From Mesorhizobium onobrychidis (GTDB lineage: Bacteria; Pseudomonadota; Alphaproteobacteria; Rhizobiales; Rhizobiaceae): a DNA stretch of 64,000 nucleotides. Positions 1 through 10,153 of this stretch are shown piece after piece; position 1 is the first letter of the stretch, and the number at the start of each line of letters is the position of its first letter. The notes under the pieces were generated by a model. It saw only the letters and a program-made list of their open reading frames with translations, did no database searches and had not been told where the DNA came from. The stretch covers positions 3,887,501-3,951,500 of the forward strand of contig NZ_CP062229.1 of NCBI RefSeq assembly GCF_024707545.1. The letters run 5' to 3'. Position numbers and translations under genes: made by a program.

Positions 1-1104
1 CAGATCGACCAGACCCTGTTCGACGGCTTTCAGACCAGGAACAACGTCGCTGCAGCCGAATCCCAGGTCCGCGCCTCGTTCGAGAGCCTGCGCAATACCG
101 AAGAGAACACTCTGTTCAACGCGGCAAGCGCCTACATGGACGTGATTCGCGACCGCCAAGTGGCGGTGCTGACGGAGCAGAACCTGCAGTTCCTGACCGA
201 GCAGGCGCGCGCCGCGCGTTCGCGCTTCGAAGTCGGCGAAGGCACCCGCACCGACGTGGCCCAGGCCGATGCCGAGCGCTCCTCCGCTGTGGCGGAACTG
301 GCCGCCGCCCGCGCGCAGGCGCTGGCAAGCGCTGCGACCTATCGCCAGATCGTCGGCGATGAGCCAGGCAGGCTCAGGGCCGCTTCGCCGCTGTCGAAGC
401 TGTTGCCGTCGAACCTCGATGCGGCGATCGCGATTGCATCCAGCGAGCACCCGGCCATCCTCTCCACCCAGCATCTGGTCGACGCGGCGGCGTTTTCGGT
501 GAAATCGGCCGAGGGCGCGCTGCTGCCGCAGCTTTCGGCTTCCGCCGGCGTTTCCAGCGCCTATCAAAACACCGTGCCGCGCTTCGATCCCGGGGAGGGG
601 CAGGATGGCACAACCAATTCGGCCAGCATCGGTGCCACGCTGACCATACCGATCTATTCGGGCGGGCGGACCTCGGCGATAGTGCGTCAGAACAAGGAAT
701 CGCTCAGCCAGGCCCGGATCGAGGTCGATGTAAGCCGCGACACCGTGCGGCAAGCCGTGACCTCGGCGTGGACGCAATATATCGCCGCCCAGCAAACCGT
801 GGTGGCCAACAGGCAGGTGATTGCCGCCGCGCAGCTTGCCTTGAGCGGGGTCATCGAGGAGCGCAATGTCGGCCAGCGCACCACGCTCGACGTTCTCAAC
901 GCCCAGGCCACCCTCATCACCGCCAAGATCAATCAGGCCAGTTCCGAACGCGATTTGGTGGTGGCGAGCTATGCCATCCTCTCGGCGATCGGTCGTCTAT
1001 CGGTCGAGCGTCTCGCCCTTCAGGTGACGAAATACAGACCCGAAGAGCATTACAATGCGGTCAAGGACAAGTGGATCGGCCTGCGCACGCCAGACGGCCG
1101 CTGA
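1..1104 (+). CDS. TolC family outer-membrane efflux protein (5' end outside window)
   Basis: The frame is open from base 1 and ends in TGA at 1102-1104, so about 367 C-terminal residues are visible and the start lies upstream of the window. The visible part holds the long heptad-rich helices and repeated architecture of TolC-type trimeric outer-membrane channels: DQTLFDGFQTRNN early on, then a second equivalent element, IPIYSGGRTSAIVRQ, near base 640. TolC proteins form the periplasm-spanning exit duct for RND, ABC or type I export systems. The cognate inner-membrane pump is not in the window. A perfect hairpin follows the stop. The family is clear; the substrate cannot be inferred. Confidence 0.9.
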   Translation, partial: QIDQTLFDGFQTRNNVAAAESQVRASFESLRNTEENTLFNAASAYMDVIRDRQVAVLTEQNLQFLTEQARAARSRFEVGEGTRTDVAQADAERSSAVAELAAARAQALASAATYRQIVGDEPGRLRAASPLSKLLPSNLDAAIAIASSEHPAILSTQHLVDAAAFSVKSAEGALLPQLSASAGVSSAYQNTVPRFDPGEGQDGTTNSASIGATLTIPIYSGGRTSAIVRQNKESLSQARIEVDVSRDTVRQAVTSAWTQYIAAQQTVVANRQVIAAAQLALSGVIEERNVGQRTTLDVLNAQATLITAKINQASSERDLVVASYAILSAIGRLSVERLALQVTKYRPEEHYNAVKDKWIGLRTPDGR

Positions 1105-1146
1105 TCGCGCCAGCAGTTTCAAATCCCGTCCAGTTTCAAGGCACTG

Positions 1147-1178
1147 GAGCCCGCGCGTTCGAAGGAACGCGCGGGCTC
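1147..1178 (+). terminator. Hairpin after the tolC-like gene
   Basis: A perfect 14-bp stem (GAGCCCGCGCGTTC and its complement) encloses a 4-base loop, 43 bases after the stop codon. No long T tract follows, so it may act as an RNA 3'-end stabiliser rather than a classical intrinsic terminator. Confidence 0.55.
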
Positions 1179-1311
1179 TAATCTGTTGAAATCCAACATG
1201 CCCTCAGATTGGGGATTCTCGTAACGCGATCCGTCGGTTACGCTGTCGTCATGATTCGAATCCGGCTTTGGCCGGACAGGGAATCTACAACGAGTCACAA
1301 GGGCGGCGGAT

Positions 1312-2199
1312 GTGACGATGGCGACGGCAAGCAGCGTACAGCGCGAACCTTCCATGGAAGAGATACTGGCTTCCATCAGGAGGATCATCGAGGACAACGA
1401 TACCGGCCGCAAGCAGCCGGATGAGGCGGACGACCTGCTGCAGGATTTGGCGTCGGTTGCCGTGCCGGCACCGGCGGCAGGCGGGGCGCCGCCGGAGGCA
1501 GGCGGAGCGCCGCCGGAGGTGAGCGCGTTTCGCTCCGAATTGCGTTCAGGATTGGACGCCAGGGGGCCGGTCACGCTGACCGAGGTGCAGGCGCAACCGT
1601 CGGCCGTCGAGCCCGTCATCGCACGCATGGAGTCGCGGGTGCATTCCGATCCGGCTCCGGTCAAAGCGCCCGTGACGCTTGCTGGTGCCAGGGTCGCGGC
1701 CGAACCGGTCCCGGCCGCCAAGCCAGAGCTAGATGCGCCTGCGATGGCAAGGGTTGCGGAGACGACCGACAGCATCGTTGCCGACTGGCGGCGGGAAATC
1801 GCCGCAGTCGGCGAAGCGATGACCGCGGCCAAGCCGGACAACACCCCGGACGCGGCCGAGGGGCGACGGACGCCGGACGCCGAACCGAAGCCCGAGGTTT
1901 TCGACGCGGCCGAACCTGCTTTCGAGCCGGCCCCGTCGCGAAGCGGGTTGGCGCGCCCGGCAAGCGAGGCGCCATCGGCTCGTCCGGCGATCCTTTCCGA
2001 ACATACGGGCCGGCAAGTTGCTGCCGCCTTCGGCGAGCTTTCCGATGCGTTCGCCAGCCGCAGCAAGAAAACCTTCGACGAGATGGCCGAGGAGATGCTG
2101 AGGCCGATGCTGCAGGACTGGCTGGACAACAATCTGCCGACGCTGGTCGAGCGGCTGGTGCGCGAGGAAATCGAACGCGTGGCGCGCGGCGCGCAGTAA
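1312..2199 (+). CDS. PopZ-like DUF2497 polar-organising protein
   Basis: This 295-residue protein has the bipartite PopZ/DUF2497 layout. A short conserved N-terminal helix (PSMEEILASIRRIIEDND, about residues 13-30) is followed by a long Pro/Ala/Glu-rich disordered middle and a conserved C-terminal helical block ending in LRPMLQDWLDNNLPTLVERL. In Caulobacter, PopZ self-assembles at the cell pole and tethers ParB and other partners. A role in polar organisation is inferred from family membership. The start could be GTG at 1312 or ATG at 1318; a purine-rich GGCGGCGGA precedes both. The middle contains a small in-frame duplication (AGGAPPE twice, around 1476-1515). It lies directly upstream of valS. 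The extreme 3' end, including the stop, is duplicated in tandem. Confidence 0.8.
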   Translation: MTMATASSVQREPSMEEILASIRRIIEDNDTGRKQPDEADDLLQDLASVAVPAPAAGGAPPEAGGAPPEVSAFRSELRSGLDARGPVTLTEVQAQPSAVEPVIARMESRVHSDPAPVKAPVTLAGARVAAEPVPAAKPELDAPAMARVAETTDSIVADWRREIAAVGEAMTAAKPDNTPDAAEGRRTPDAEPKPEVFDAAEPAFEPAPSRSGLARPASEAPSARPAILSEHTGRQVAAAFGELSDAFASRSKKTFDEMAEEMLRPMLQDWLDNNLPTLVERLVREEIERVARGAQ

Positions 2200-2223
2200 C
2201 GCGTGGCGCGCGGCGCGCAGTAA
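2176..2223. repeat. 24-bp tandem duplication of the popZ-like 3' end
   Basis: Bases 2176-2199 (ending in the stop TAA) are repeated exactly at 2200-2223, so the last codons and the stop codon occur twice in a row. The second copy is downstream of the functional stop. Confidence 0.9.
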
Positions 2224-2444
2224 TAATTCCGACGGTCGACAGATGAACCCCGCCGCTGCGGGCGGCGTCTTCGTTGATGCGCGATGCAATGCCCACGGCC
2301 TCGGCAGTGGCATTGCCTGTGATCTTGTCCGATCTATCTGTATGGCAGGCGAGCCAGCTCGCCTGCCGCCTCGCGGTTGACTTGGCCAAAACCTTCCGAT
2401 TTACACCGGACCAGCAAAAACCCGACAGCTCGGACCATTTCCCT

Positions 2445-5228
2445 ATGCTCGAAAAAACCTACGACGCCAAAATCGTCGAGCCGAAGATCGCCAAAATCTG
2501 GGAGGAGGCCGACGCGTTTCGTGCCGGCGCAGGCGCCGAGGAGGGCGCGGAAGCCTTCACCATCGTCATCCCGCCGCCGAACGTCACCGGTTCGCTGCAT
2601 ATGGGCCATGCGCTCAACAACACGCTGCAGGACATTCTGGTGCGCTTCGAGCGCATGCGCGGCAAGAACGTGCTGTGGCAGCCCGGCATGGACCATGCCG
2701 GCATAGCCACGCAGATGGTGGTCGAGCGCCAGCTCATGGAGAAGCAGATCCACCGCCGCGACCTGACGCGCGATGAGTTCATCGAGAAAGTCTGGGAGTG
2801 GAAAGCCGAATCCGGCGGCGCGATCCTAAACCAGTTGAAGCGGCTGGGGGCCTCCGCCGACTGGAGCCGGGAGCGTTTCACCATGGACGAGGGCCTTTCC
2901 AAGGCGGTGCTCGAAGTGTTCGTCACGCTCTACAAGGAAGGCCTGATCTACAAGGACAAGCGCCTTGTGAACTGGGACCCGAAGCTCTTGACTGCGATTT
3001 CCGACCTCGAGGTCGAACAGCAGGAGGTCAACGGCAATCTCTGGCATTTCCGCTATCCCGTCGAGGGCGAGGTCTTCGATCCGGAAAATCCAAAAACCTT
3101 CATCACCGTAGCGACGACGCGTCCCGAAACGATGCTGGGCGATACGGCGGTGGCGGTGCATCCCGACGACGAGCGTTTCCGGCATCTGGTCGGCAAGAAC
3201 CTCGTCCTGCCGATCGTCGGCCGCAAGATCCCGGTGGTGGCGGACCAATATTCCGATCCGGAGAAAGGCAGCGGCGCGGTCAAGATCACGCCGGCGCACG
3301 ACTTCAACGACTTCGAGGTCGGCAGGCGCCATAAGCTGCCAGCGATCAATATCCTCACCGTAGAGGCGGCGGTCACCCTCACGGACAATGACGACTTTCT
3401 CGCCGGGCTGGAGGTGACGCCCGAGCGCCAGGCCGTCTGGGACGAACTCAATGGCCTCGATCGTTTCGTCGCGCGCAAGAAGATCGTCGAGCTGATGGAG
3501 GCGGGCGGTTTCCTCGAAAAGGTCGAGCCGCATCGCCATGCTGTGCCGCATGGCGATCGCGGCGGCGTGCCGATCGAACCGTTCCTGACCGAACAATGGT
3601 ATGCGAACGCGGCGGAGCTCGCCAAGCCGGCTATTCGTGCGGTGCGCGAGGGCCGTACCGATTTCGTGCCGAAAAACTGGGAAAAGACCTATTTCGACTG
3701 GATGGAGAACATCCAGCCCTGGTGCATTTCGCGCCAGCTCTGGTGGGGTCACCAGATCCCGGCCTGGTATGGACCGGATGGACGCGTCTTCGTCGAGAAG
3801 ACCGAAGAGGAGGCGCTCGCAGCCGCCGTCGAATATTATCTGGCGCTGGAAGGGCCATGGAAGGCCTGGGTCGAGGACAAGCTCGAGAACTTCAAGCCGG
3901 GCGAGATCCTGACCCGCGACGAGGATGTGCTCGACACATGGTTCTCGTCGGCGCTGTGGCCGTTCTCGACGCTTGGCTGGCCGGACCAGACGCCGGAGCT
4001 GAAAACCTACTACCAGACCGACGTGCTGGTGACCGGTTTCGACATCATCTTCTTCTGGGTCGCCCGCATGATGATGATGGGCCTGCATTTCATGGACGAG
4101 GAGCCGTTCCACACCGTCTATGTCCATGCGCTGGTGCGCGACAAGAACGGGCAGAAGATGTCGAAGTCGAAAGGCAACGTCATCGACCCGCTCGAACTCA
4201 TCGACGAATACGGCGCCGACGCGCTGCGCTTCACGCTGACGGTGATGGCCGCGCAAGGGCGCGACGTGAAGCTCGATCCGGCCCGCATCGCCGGCTACCG
4301 CAACTTCGGCACCAAGCTGTGGAACGCGACGCGCTTTGCCGAGATGAACGACGTCGCGAGGAACGACGAGTTCTGGCTGAACGACGCCAAGCTGGCGGTC
4401 AACCGCTGGATCCTGACCGAACTGACGCGCGCCGCGCGCGAAATCACCGATGGCATCACCTCATACCGGTTCAACGAGGCGGCGGGCGCGGCCTACCGCT
4501 TCGTCTGGAACCTGTTCTGCGACTGGTACCTGGAACTGCTGAAGCCGGTTTTCACAGGTCCGGACGAGGCTGCCAAGGCCGAAAGCCGGGCTTGTGTCGC
4601 CTTCGTGCTCGACGAGATCTATAAGCTGCTGCATCCGATGATGCCATTCATGACCGAAGAGCTGTGGGCTGAGACATCAGGCGAGGGCAAGGAGCGGCCA
4701 TCGCTGCTTTGCCATGCCGCGTGGCCGTCGCCCGATTTCGAAGATGAGGCAGCGGCCGCCGACATCAACTGGCTGGTCGATCTCGTCTCAGGCATCCGCT
4801 CCGTGCGCTCGGAAATGAACGTGCCGCCGGCTGCGATCGCGCCGCTGATGGTGATCGGCGCCAATACCGCAACCCACGAAAGGCTTGAGCGCCAGGCGTC
4901 GGCCATCAAGCGGCTGGCGCGGGTCGGCGACATCTCGCTGGTCGATGCGGCGCCCAAAGGCTCCGCCCAGATCGTGCTCAACGAGGCGACCATCTGCTTG
5001 CCGCTCGGCAGCCTGATCGACCTTACTGCCGAGGCGGCGCGGCTGCAGAAGGAACTGGTCAAGGTGACCGAAGAGATCGCCCGCCTGCACAAGAAGCTGT
5101 CCAACGAGAAATTCGTCGCCAACGCGCCGGAAGAGGTCGTGGAAGCCGAGCGCGAAAAACTCGCCGAATATCGCGAGGCGCAAGAAAAGCTTTCGGTGGC
5201 GCTGACACGGGTGCGTGAAGCCGGTTGA
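2445..5228 (+). CDS. valS: Valyl-tRNA synthetase
   Basis: This class I aminoacyl-tRNA synthetase charges tRNA-Val in the cytoplasm. The ATG at 2445 gives 927 residues and the usual N-terminus MLEKTYDAKIVEPKIAKIWE. The open frame runs another 57 codons upstream, but that stretch does not resemble the family. The HIGH signature is HMGH at residues 52-55 within PPPNVTGSLHMGH, and KMSKS is at residues 571-575. The CP1 editing domain lies between them (for example TTRPETMLGDTAVAVHPDD). The C-terminal 70 residues form the coiled-coil arm typical of ValRS. Length and motifs are complete. No T-box or leader is apparent. Confidence 0.98.
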   Translation: MLEKTYDAKIVEPKIAKIWEEADAFRAGAGAEEGAEAFTIVIPPPNVTGSLHMGHALNNTLQDILVRFERMRGKNVLWQPGMDHAGIATQMVVERQLMEKQIHRRDLTRDEFIEKVWEWKAESGGAILNQLKRLGASADWSRERFTMDEGLSKAVLEVFVTLYKEGLIYKDKRLVNWDPKLLTAISDLEVEQQEVNGNLWHFRYPVEGEVFDPENPKTFITVATTRPETMLGDTAVAVHPDDERFRHLVGKNLVLPIVGRKIPVVADQYSDPEKGSGAVKITPAHDFNDFEVGRRHKLPAINILTVEAAVTLTDNDDFLAGLEVTPERQAVWDELNGLDRFVARKKIVELMEAGGFLEKVEPHRHAVPHGDRGGVPIEPFLTEQWYANAAELAKPAIRAVREGRTDFVPKNWEKTYFDWMENIQPWCISRQLWWGHQIPAWYGPDGRVFVEKTEEEALAAAVEYYLALEGPWKAWVEDKLENFKPGEILTRDEDVLDTWFSSALWPFSTLGWPDQTPELKTYYQTDVLVTGFDIIFFWVARMMMMGLHFMDEEPFHTVYVHALVRDKNGQKMSKSKGNVIDPLELIDEYGADALRFTLTVMAAQGRDVKLDPARIAGYRNFGTKLWNATRFAEMNDVARNDEFWLNDAKLAVNRWILTELTRAAREITDGITSYRFNEAAGAAYRFVWNLFCDWYLELLKPVFTGPDEAAKAESRACVAFVLDEIYKLLHPMMPFMTEELWAETSGEGKERPSLLCHAAWPSPDFEDEAAAADINWLVDLVSGIRSVRSEMNVPPAAIAPLMVIGANTATHERLERQASAIKRLARVGDISLVDAAPKGSAQIVLNEATICLPLGSLIDLTAEAARLQKELVKVTEEIARLHKKLSNEKFVANAPEEVVEAEREKLAEYREAQEKLSVALTRVREAG

Positions 5229-5260
5229 CCTATCTCTGGTGTTTGAGAATCAGATTTTCT

Positions 5261-5309
5261 GAGCATCGGATTGTCCCAAAAACCGGGCGCCGCTTTGGGT
5301 CCGATGCTC
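5261..5309. repeat. Rhizobial palindromic intergenic repeat, GAGCATCGGA type
   Basis: Outer arms GAGCATCGGA (5261-5270) and TCCGATGCTC (5300-5309) pair perfectly, and inner arms CCCAAA/TTTGGG extend the hairpin. It sits 32 bases after the valS stop. Similar elements recur near 19.9, 30.5 and 43.2 kb. Confidence 0.75.
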
Positions 5310-5663
5310 TAGGTTCGCGAGTCTCCGAACCTGCTTTTCGGACGGGGTCCCTGCCACGAAAATAGGCATTCCGCAGCGTAAATCTTGACGTAAACGGAAT
5401 GTTTTAGCCCTATTGTTGCCATAATGTAACAATGGGGGTTGGTTCTCGCAAAACGGGCCGTTTTTGCGCCGTTCCATGCGAGTTTTCCGAGTTTTTTTCT
5501 CAATTTGCAGCCAAATGAGCCGTTTTCCCGCTCTGCGGTGAAGCTGCCACTTTGTCTAAAATACGGTCGGCGAAGGCGTACATGTACGCGTCGAGAATTC
5601 GTTGTTGCGCCGTTAACCTGATTTGGTTCTAGCTTCGTCCATTCGTATTCGGGGAGGAGAGTC
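5310..5663. other. Non-coding interval upstream of the porin gene
   Basis: No credible gene is present. The interval is A+T-richer than its surroundings and contains a near-perfect stem-loop around 5449-5469 (GCAAAACGG pairing with CCGTTTTTGC). It ends in GGGGAGGAGAGTC, a strong ribosome-binding site for the ATG at 5664. It probably holds the porin promoter, but I could not pick out -35/-10 boxes with confidence. Confidence 0.5.
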
Positions 5664-6872
5664 ATGAACAATTTGCGTCTGAAAGCGCTGCTGGGGGCGT
5701 GGTGCTTCTCGCTATTGATTTCGGGCGTTGCGAACGCGGGCGGCTTCGACCGGGGCGGTGTCAACATTGACCAGTTGTTTGATGCCGCGCCATATTCGTT
5801 CGACGCCGGCGTCACCTATGTTTCGCCACAGCGCACACTGAAGAATGTGCAGCGCCTGGATGGCTCGGGAATGTCGTCTTCGTCAGTTGATGTCGACGGC
5901 GACTATGCGGTGCCGCGCATCGGTATCAAGGCCAACATTTTTGAACCAGTGGATTGCCTTGCGAGCTATACGGAACCGTATGGTGCGGAGGCAGACTTCG
6001 GAATGAACAACGCCTATTCGCCAACCGCGGTCGAATACTACGTCAAAACAAATGATTTCGGCCTTACCTGCTCCTACAAGATAAACGTCGGCAAGGGCTC
6101 CCTGCGGTTCATCGGCGGCGTCTCCTACCAGGAGGTCGATGCGTTTCTGTCGCGCCAGACCTTGCTGGCCTTCGGCAATACCGGCCTCGGAAAATTCAAG
6201 CTTTCCGACGAGGCATGGGGTTGGCGCGTGGGCGCCGCTTATGAAATTCCCGAAATCGCCTTGCGCGCAAGCTTGATGTACTCTTCGAGCTACAAATATG
6301 ACGGACTGTCGGGAACCGTCGACACGACCGGATTTGCAGGTGGGCCGCTAGGAAATGTTACCGGAGTGTTCCCTGTCTCCGCCTCGGCCGAGATACCCCA
6401 GGCCGTGGAATTCAAGCTGCAGAGCGGGATAGCGCCTGGCTGGTTGGCCTTTGGCTCGGTTCGCTGGCAGGAGTGGAGCAAGCTTGGCATTATTCCAATT
6501 AACGGCGTGATTAACCCGGTTTTCGGTACACCCTCGCCCGTTTCTTTCGATCTGCTTTATCGCGACGGCTGGACGGTTTCGGGCGGCATAGCTCACAAGT
6601 TCACCGACCAATTGTCTGGCGCGGTTTCGCTGACCTGGGACCGTGGAACCTCGACGACCTCCGGCTATCAGTCGGACACCTGGTCCGTGGCCAGCGGCAT
6701 TTCTTATTCGCCGAACGACAAGATTGAGGTCAGACTTGGCGGTTCGATCGGTGTTCTGACCAGTGGGTCGTCGACCTTCACCGGTGTTGGCGACACGGCA
6801 AATGCCATCACCTACACGTACGACGACGATCTGCTCCTTGCCGGCTCAGCTTCGGTTAAGGTCAAGTTCTAA
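5664..6872 (+). CDS. OMPP1/FadL/TodX family outer-membrane transport protein
   Basis: The 402-residue precursor has a clear signal peptide (MNNLRLKALLGAWCFSLLISGVANA, cleavage near residue 25). The mature N-terminus GGFDRGGVNIDQLFD resembles the hatch segment of FadL-type porins, and the rest alternates in the manner of a beta-barrel and ends in VKVKF with a terminal Phe. FadL-family channels import hydrophobic molecules such as long-chain fatty acids or aromatics; the actual substrate is unknown. The start is fixed by GGGGAGGAGAGTC directly upstream. The gene is monocistronic, with a terminator after the stop. Confidence 0.88.
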   Translation: MNNLRLKALLGAWCFSLLISGVANAGGFDRGGVNIDQLFDAAPYSFDAGVTYVSPQRTLKNVQRLDGSGMSSSSVDVDGDYAVPRIGIKANIFEPVDCLASYTEPYGAEADFGMNNAYSPTAVEYYVKTNDFGLTCSYKINVGKGSLRFIGGVSYQEVDAFLSRQTLLAFGNTGLGKFKLSDEAWGWRVGAAYEIPEIALRASLMYSSSYKYDGLSGTVDTTGFAGGPLGNVTGVFPVSASAEIPQAVEFKLQSGIAPGWLAFGSVRWQEWSKLGIIPINGVINPVFGTPSPVSFDLLYRDGWTVSGGIAHKFTDQLSGAVSLTWDRGTSTTSGYQSDTWSVASGISYSPNDKIEVRLGGSIGVLTSGSSTFTGVGDTANAITYTYDDDLLLAGSASVKVKF

Positions 6873-6890
6873 ATATAAGTTTTCAATAGT

Positions 6891-6919
6891 AAAAAGCCGG
6901 GTCATGCCCGACTTTTTTA
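6891..6919 (+). terminator. Rho-independent terminator after the FadL-like porin gene
   Basis: AAGCCGGG and CCCGACTT form a stem with one mismatch around TCATG, with an A run before it and a T6 tract after it, 18 bases after the stop. The A/T symmetry could let it act in both directions. Confidence 0.8.
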
Positions 6920-7151
6920 CTTGAGGGGGGCTTCCCGGTAACCAAGCGGCGTTGCAACGAGCCGCTTCCCTCTGCCTCACGCGATCGTGATGTTTTGGCA
7001 ACAGTTTCTGAACAACCCTCGCGCCACAAGGGCGCCCGCCGACATTGCCTACTTCCCGCCATAAACCCGGCGCACCTCGAATTCGTCTCAGGGCATGTGC
7101 CAAAAGGCTCGGCAATGGGGCAGGTCGCACCGCTCGCGGCAAGGGAAGAGT

Positions 7152-8876
7152 ATGAACGCCAGAGTCATCTCCAAGGCCAAGCTGCCCAGCCGGTATGTGA
7201 CCGTCGGTCCGGCGCGCGCGCCGCACCGCTCCTATCTCTATGCGATGGGATTGTCGGCGGCCGAGATCGCGCAGCCGCTGGTCGGTGTCGCGAGCTGCTG
7301 GAACGAGGCGGCACCGTGCAACATCTCGCTGATGCGCCAGGCGCAGGTGGTCAAGAGGGGCGTCGCCGCGGCTAACGGCACGCCACGCGAATTCTGCACC
7401 ATCACCGTCACGGACGGCATCGCCATGGGCCACCAGGGCATGAAATCGTCGCTGGTGTCGCGCGAGGTCATCGCCGATTCGGTCGAACTCACCATGCGCG
7501 GCCATTGCTACGATGCGCTGGTTGGCCTTGCCGGTTGCGACAAGTCGCTGCCCGGCATGATGATGGCCATGGTGCGGCTCAACGTGCCGTCGATCTTCAT
7601 CTATGGCGGCTCGATCCTGCCCGGTTCCTACAAGGGCCGCCAGATCACCGTGCAGGATGTGTTCGAGGCCGTCGGCCAGCACTCGGTCGGCACGATCGGC
7701 GACGCCGAACTCCTCGAAATCGAACAAGCCGCTTGTCCGTCGGCCGGCTCCTGCGGCGCCCAGTTCACCGCCAACACCATGGCCACCGTCGCCGAGGCCA
7801 TCGGTCTGGCGCTGCCCTATTCCTGCGGGGCGCCGGCGCCCTACGAGATGCGCGACCGCTTCAATTTCGCCGCCGGCGAAAAGATCATGGAGCTGATCGC
7901 AAACAATATCCGCCCGCGCGACATCGTCACGCTGAAGGCGTTGGAGAATGCGGCAACCGTGGTTTCGGCCACCGGCGGCTCGACCAACGCAGCGCTGCAT
8001 TTGCCGGCGATCGCGCATGAGGCGGGGATAAAGTTCGATCTGTTCGACGTCGCCAGGATCTTCGAGAAGACGCCCTACATCGCCGACCTGAAGCCGGGCG
8101 GTAAATATGTCGCCAAGGACATGTTCGAAGCCGGCGGCATTCCGCTTTTGATGAAGACGTTGCTCGACCACGGCTATCTGCATGGCGACTGCCTGACGGT
8201 GACCGGCCGCACTTTAGCCGAAAATATGGAGCACGTTGCGTGGAATGATAGCCAGGATGTGGTCCGTCCCGCCAACCGACCAATCACCCAAACGGGAGGC
8301 GTCGTGGGCTTGAAGGGAAACCTTGCCCCCGAAGGCGCGATCGTGAAGGTCGCGGGCATGTCGGAGCTGAAATTCTCTGGTCCGGCACGCTGCTTCGATT
8401 CGGAAGAGGAATGTTTCCAGGCGGTTACGGATCGCAGCTACAGCGAAGGCGAGGTCCTCGTCATCCGCTACGAGGGACCGCGCGGCGGTCCGGGCATGCG
8501 CGAAATGCTATCGACGACGGCTGCTCTCTACGGTCAGGGTATGGGCGGCAAGGTGGCTCTCATCACCGACGGACGTTTTTCGGGCGCGACACGCGGTTTC
8601 TGCATCGGCCATGTCGGGCCGGAAGCCGCCGTGGGTGGTCCGATCGGGCTGCTCAGGGATGGCGATTTGATCTCGATCGACGCGGTGAGCGGCACGATCG
8701 AGGTGGCGCTGTCCGACGCCGAACTGGCGGCCAGGGCGAAGGCATGGAAGGCGCGCGCGACCGACTATCAGTCGGGCGCGATCTGGAAGTATGCGCAAAC
8801 GGTAGGGCCTGCCCGCGACGGCGCGGTCACCCATCCCGGTGGTGCGAAAGAAACACATTGTTATGCGGATATCTGA
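7152..8876 (+). CDS. ilvD: Dihydroxy-acid dehydratase
   Basis: IlvD converts 2,3-dihydroxy-isovalerate or -methylvalerate to the 2-keto acids of valine, leucine and isoleucine synthesis, using an Fe-S cluster and Mg2+. The 574-residue product carries the cluster-region cysteines ([12 protein letters not shown]49 and C56; [30 protein letters not shown]). It also has the IlvD/Edd signatures [11 protein letters not shown] and [19 protein letters not shown]. The ATG at 7152 is preceded by AAGGGAAGAG; an in-frame upstream extension to 7095 is not family-like. The stop overlaps the next gene by 14 bases, so the two are probably co-transcribed. Confidence 0.95.
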   Translation: MNARVISKAKLPSRYVTVGPARAPHRSYLYAMGLSAAEIAQPLVGVASCWNEAAPCNISLMRQAQVVKRGVAAANGTPREFCTITVTDGIAMGHQGMKSSLVSREVIADSVELTMRGHCYDALVGLAGCDKSLPGMMMAMVRLNVPSIFIYGGSILPGSYKGRQITVQDVFEAVGQHSVGTIGDAELLEIEQAACPSAGSCGAQFTANTMATVAEAIGLALPYSCGAPAPYEMRDRFNFAAGEKIMELIANNIRPRDIVTLKALENAATVVSATGGSTNAALHLPAIAHEAGIKFDLFDVARIFEKTPYIADLKPGGKYVAKDMFEAGGIPLLMKTLLDHGYLHGDCLTVTGRTLAENMEHVAWNDSQDVVRPANRPITQTGGVVGLKGNLAPEGAIVKVAGMSELKFSGPARCFDSEEECFQAVTDRSYSEGEVLVIRYEGPRGGPGMREMLSTTAALYGQGMGGKVALITDGRFSGATRGFCIGHVGPEAAVGGPIGLLRDGDLISIDAVSGTIEVALSDAELAARAKAWKARATDYQSGAIWKYAQTVGPARDGAVTHPGGAKETHCYADI

Positions 8877-9699
8877 GTTGCTGAGGTTGTCTGTCTTTTC
8901 GGCACTGGTCGCGATCGCCACTTTTGGCGCGACCTTGGGCGCCGCGGGCCAGGCCATGGCCTTCGACGACAAGGTGTTCGACGACAAGACCGGCGTGAAG
9001 CCGCAGTCCAGCCCATGGGCGGTGTTTCAGTTCGGCTTCTCCGCCTATAAGAACGGCCGCAAGGAGCAGGCCGCGGAGGCTTATAAGTACGCGGCCGAAA
9101 ACGGCCAGATCGGCGCCACCTGGAAGCTTGCGCGTATGTATGCCGAGGGTGACGGCGTGGAGCGCGACGATTACGCGGCGTTCAAGTTCTTCAGCGAGAT
9201 CGCCGACCAGGACGTCGAGCCCGGTTCGCCGGAAGAGAGCTATGTGTCGGACGCGCTCGTGGCGCTCGGCGATTATCTGAGGAAGGGCATCCCCGGCAGC
9301 CCCATCACAGAGAACGAGGTGGCGGCCCAGGAATATTACATGCGCGCCGCCGCCAATTACCGCAACCCGAATGCCCAGTTCGAGATGGGCCAGATCTTTC
9401 TGAATGGCAAGGGCGGCGTCAAGGCTAGCCTCAAGCAGGCCGGGCGCTGGTTCCAACTCGCTGCGGAAAAAGGACATGCCGGCGCACAGGCGACGCTCGG
9501 CCACCTGCTTTTCCAGAGCGGCAAGATCGTTCGGGGGCTGGCGATGATGACCGCGGCACTCGAACGGGCGTCACCTTCCGACCAGCCATGGATACGCGGC
9601 ATGCAGGAAGAGGCGTTTGCCGCCGCGGGCGAGGCCGACCGCCGCACCGCGATTTCACTGGCCGACGACATCCTCACCAAGGGCGGCGGCGACCGGTAG
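8863..9699 (+). CDS. exoR: ExoR-like periplasmic Sel1-repeat protein
   Basis: The 278-residue product has a signal peptide (hydrophobic residues 7-33, AAGQAMA cleavage region) and several Sel1-type TPR repeats, for example [36 protein letters not shown] and [14 protein letters not shown]. The length and order match rhizobial ExoR, the periplasmic inhibitor of the ExoS/ChvI two-component system that represses succinoglycan synthesis and controls motility. Assignment to ExoR rather than another Sel1 protein is inferred from overall resemblance. The start overlaps the end of ilvD. A GTG start at 8839 would extend it by eight residues without improving the signal peptide. Confidence 0.68.
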   Translation: MRISELLRLSVFSALVAIATFGATLGAAGQAMAFDDKVFDDKTGVKPQSSPWAVFQFGFSAYKNGRKEQAAEAYKYAAENGQIGATWKLARMYAEGDGVERDDYAAFKFFSEIADQDVEPGSPEESYVSDALVALGDYLRKGIPGSPITENEVAAQEYYMRAAANYRNPNAQFEMGQIFLNGKGGVKASLKQAGRWFQLAAEKGHAGAQATLGHLLFQSGKIVRGLAMMTAALERASPSDQPWIRGMQEEAFAAAGEADRRTAISLADDILTKGGGDR

Positions 9700-9764
9700 T
9701 CGCGAAGCCAGTCACAAAGCCAATAGTCAGGAAGACTGGGTATCTCGAAGTCGGACAGCCGAGA

Positions 9765-10055
9765 TCAATTCTCGGTCGGTTTCGTCGGAACGAGGCCGGA
9801 CTCCGGCGTTGAAATAGGCGTGGCCGGCGGCGTCAGCGTGGTTCCCGGACAATCGTCCCGGATCTTTGTCCATGACGTGTTGTTGAGCACCATGTCGCAG
9901 CGGGCGAGATGGCTCCGGCCGGAAAGCGTCAGGCAGGCGACCTGGCCGATCTGGAATGACTTTCCGTTGGCCAGGCATTCAGGATCTGCAAACGCCGGCG
10001 TCGCCGTGAGGGCGAGCGCGACGGCACATAGGCAAATCGCAAACCTGATCGTCAT
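9765..10055 (-). CDS. Small exported protein of unknown function
   Basis: The 96-residue product begins with a classical signal peptide (MTIRFAICLCAVALALTATPAFA, cleavage after residue 23). The mature part is about 50 residues with four cysteines (PECLAN, QVACLTL, ARCDMV, DDCPG), which suggests two disulfides. A Pro/Thr-rich tail follows. The longer frame that starts at 10313 has no family-like sequence and overlaps xthA, so the internal ATG at 10053-10055 was chosen. It lies downstream of xthA on the same strand. I do not recognise a named family. Confidence 0.65.
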   Translation of the reverse strand: MTIRFAICLCAVALALTATPAFADPECLANGKSFQIGQVACLTLSGRSHLARCDMVLNNTSWTKIRDDCPGTTLTPPATPISTPESGLVPTKPTEN

Positions 10056-10153
10056 CCTGAACCCCGGCCGAACCCGGATTGCAGCGGAACCCCCGATTGT
10101 GGCGATATGACGGTCCATCAACCGGGAATCCGGCGGTCCGGACCTCGAAATGA

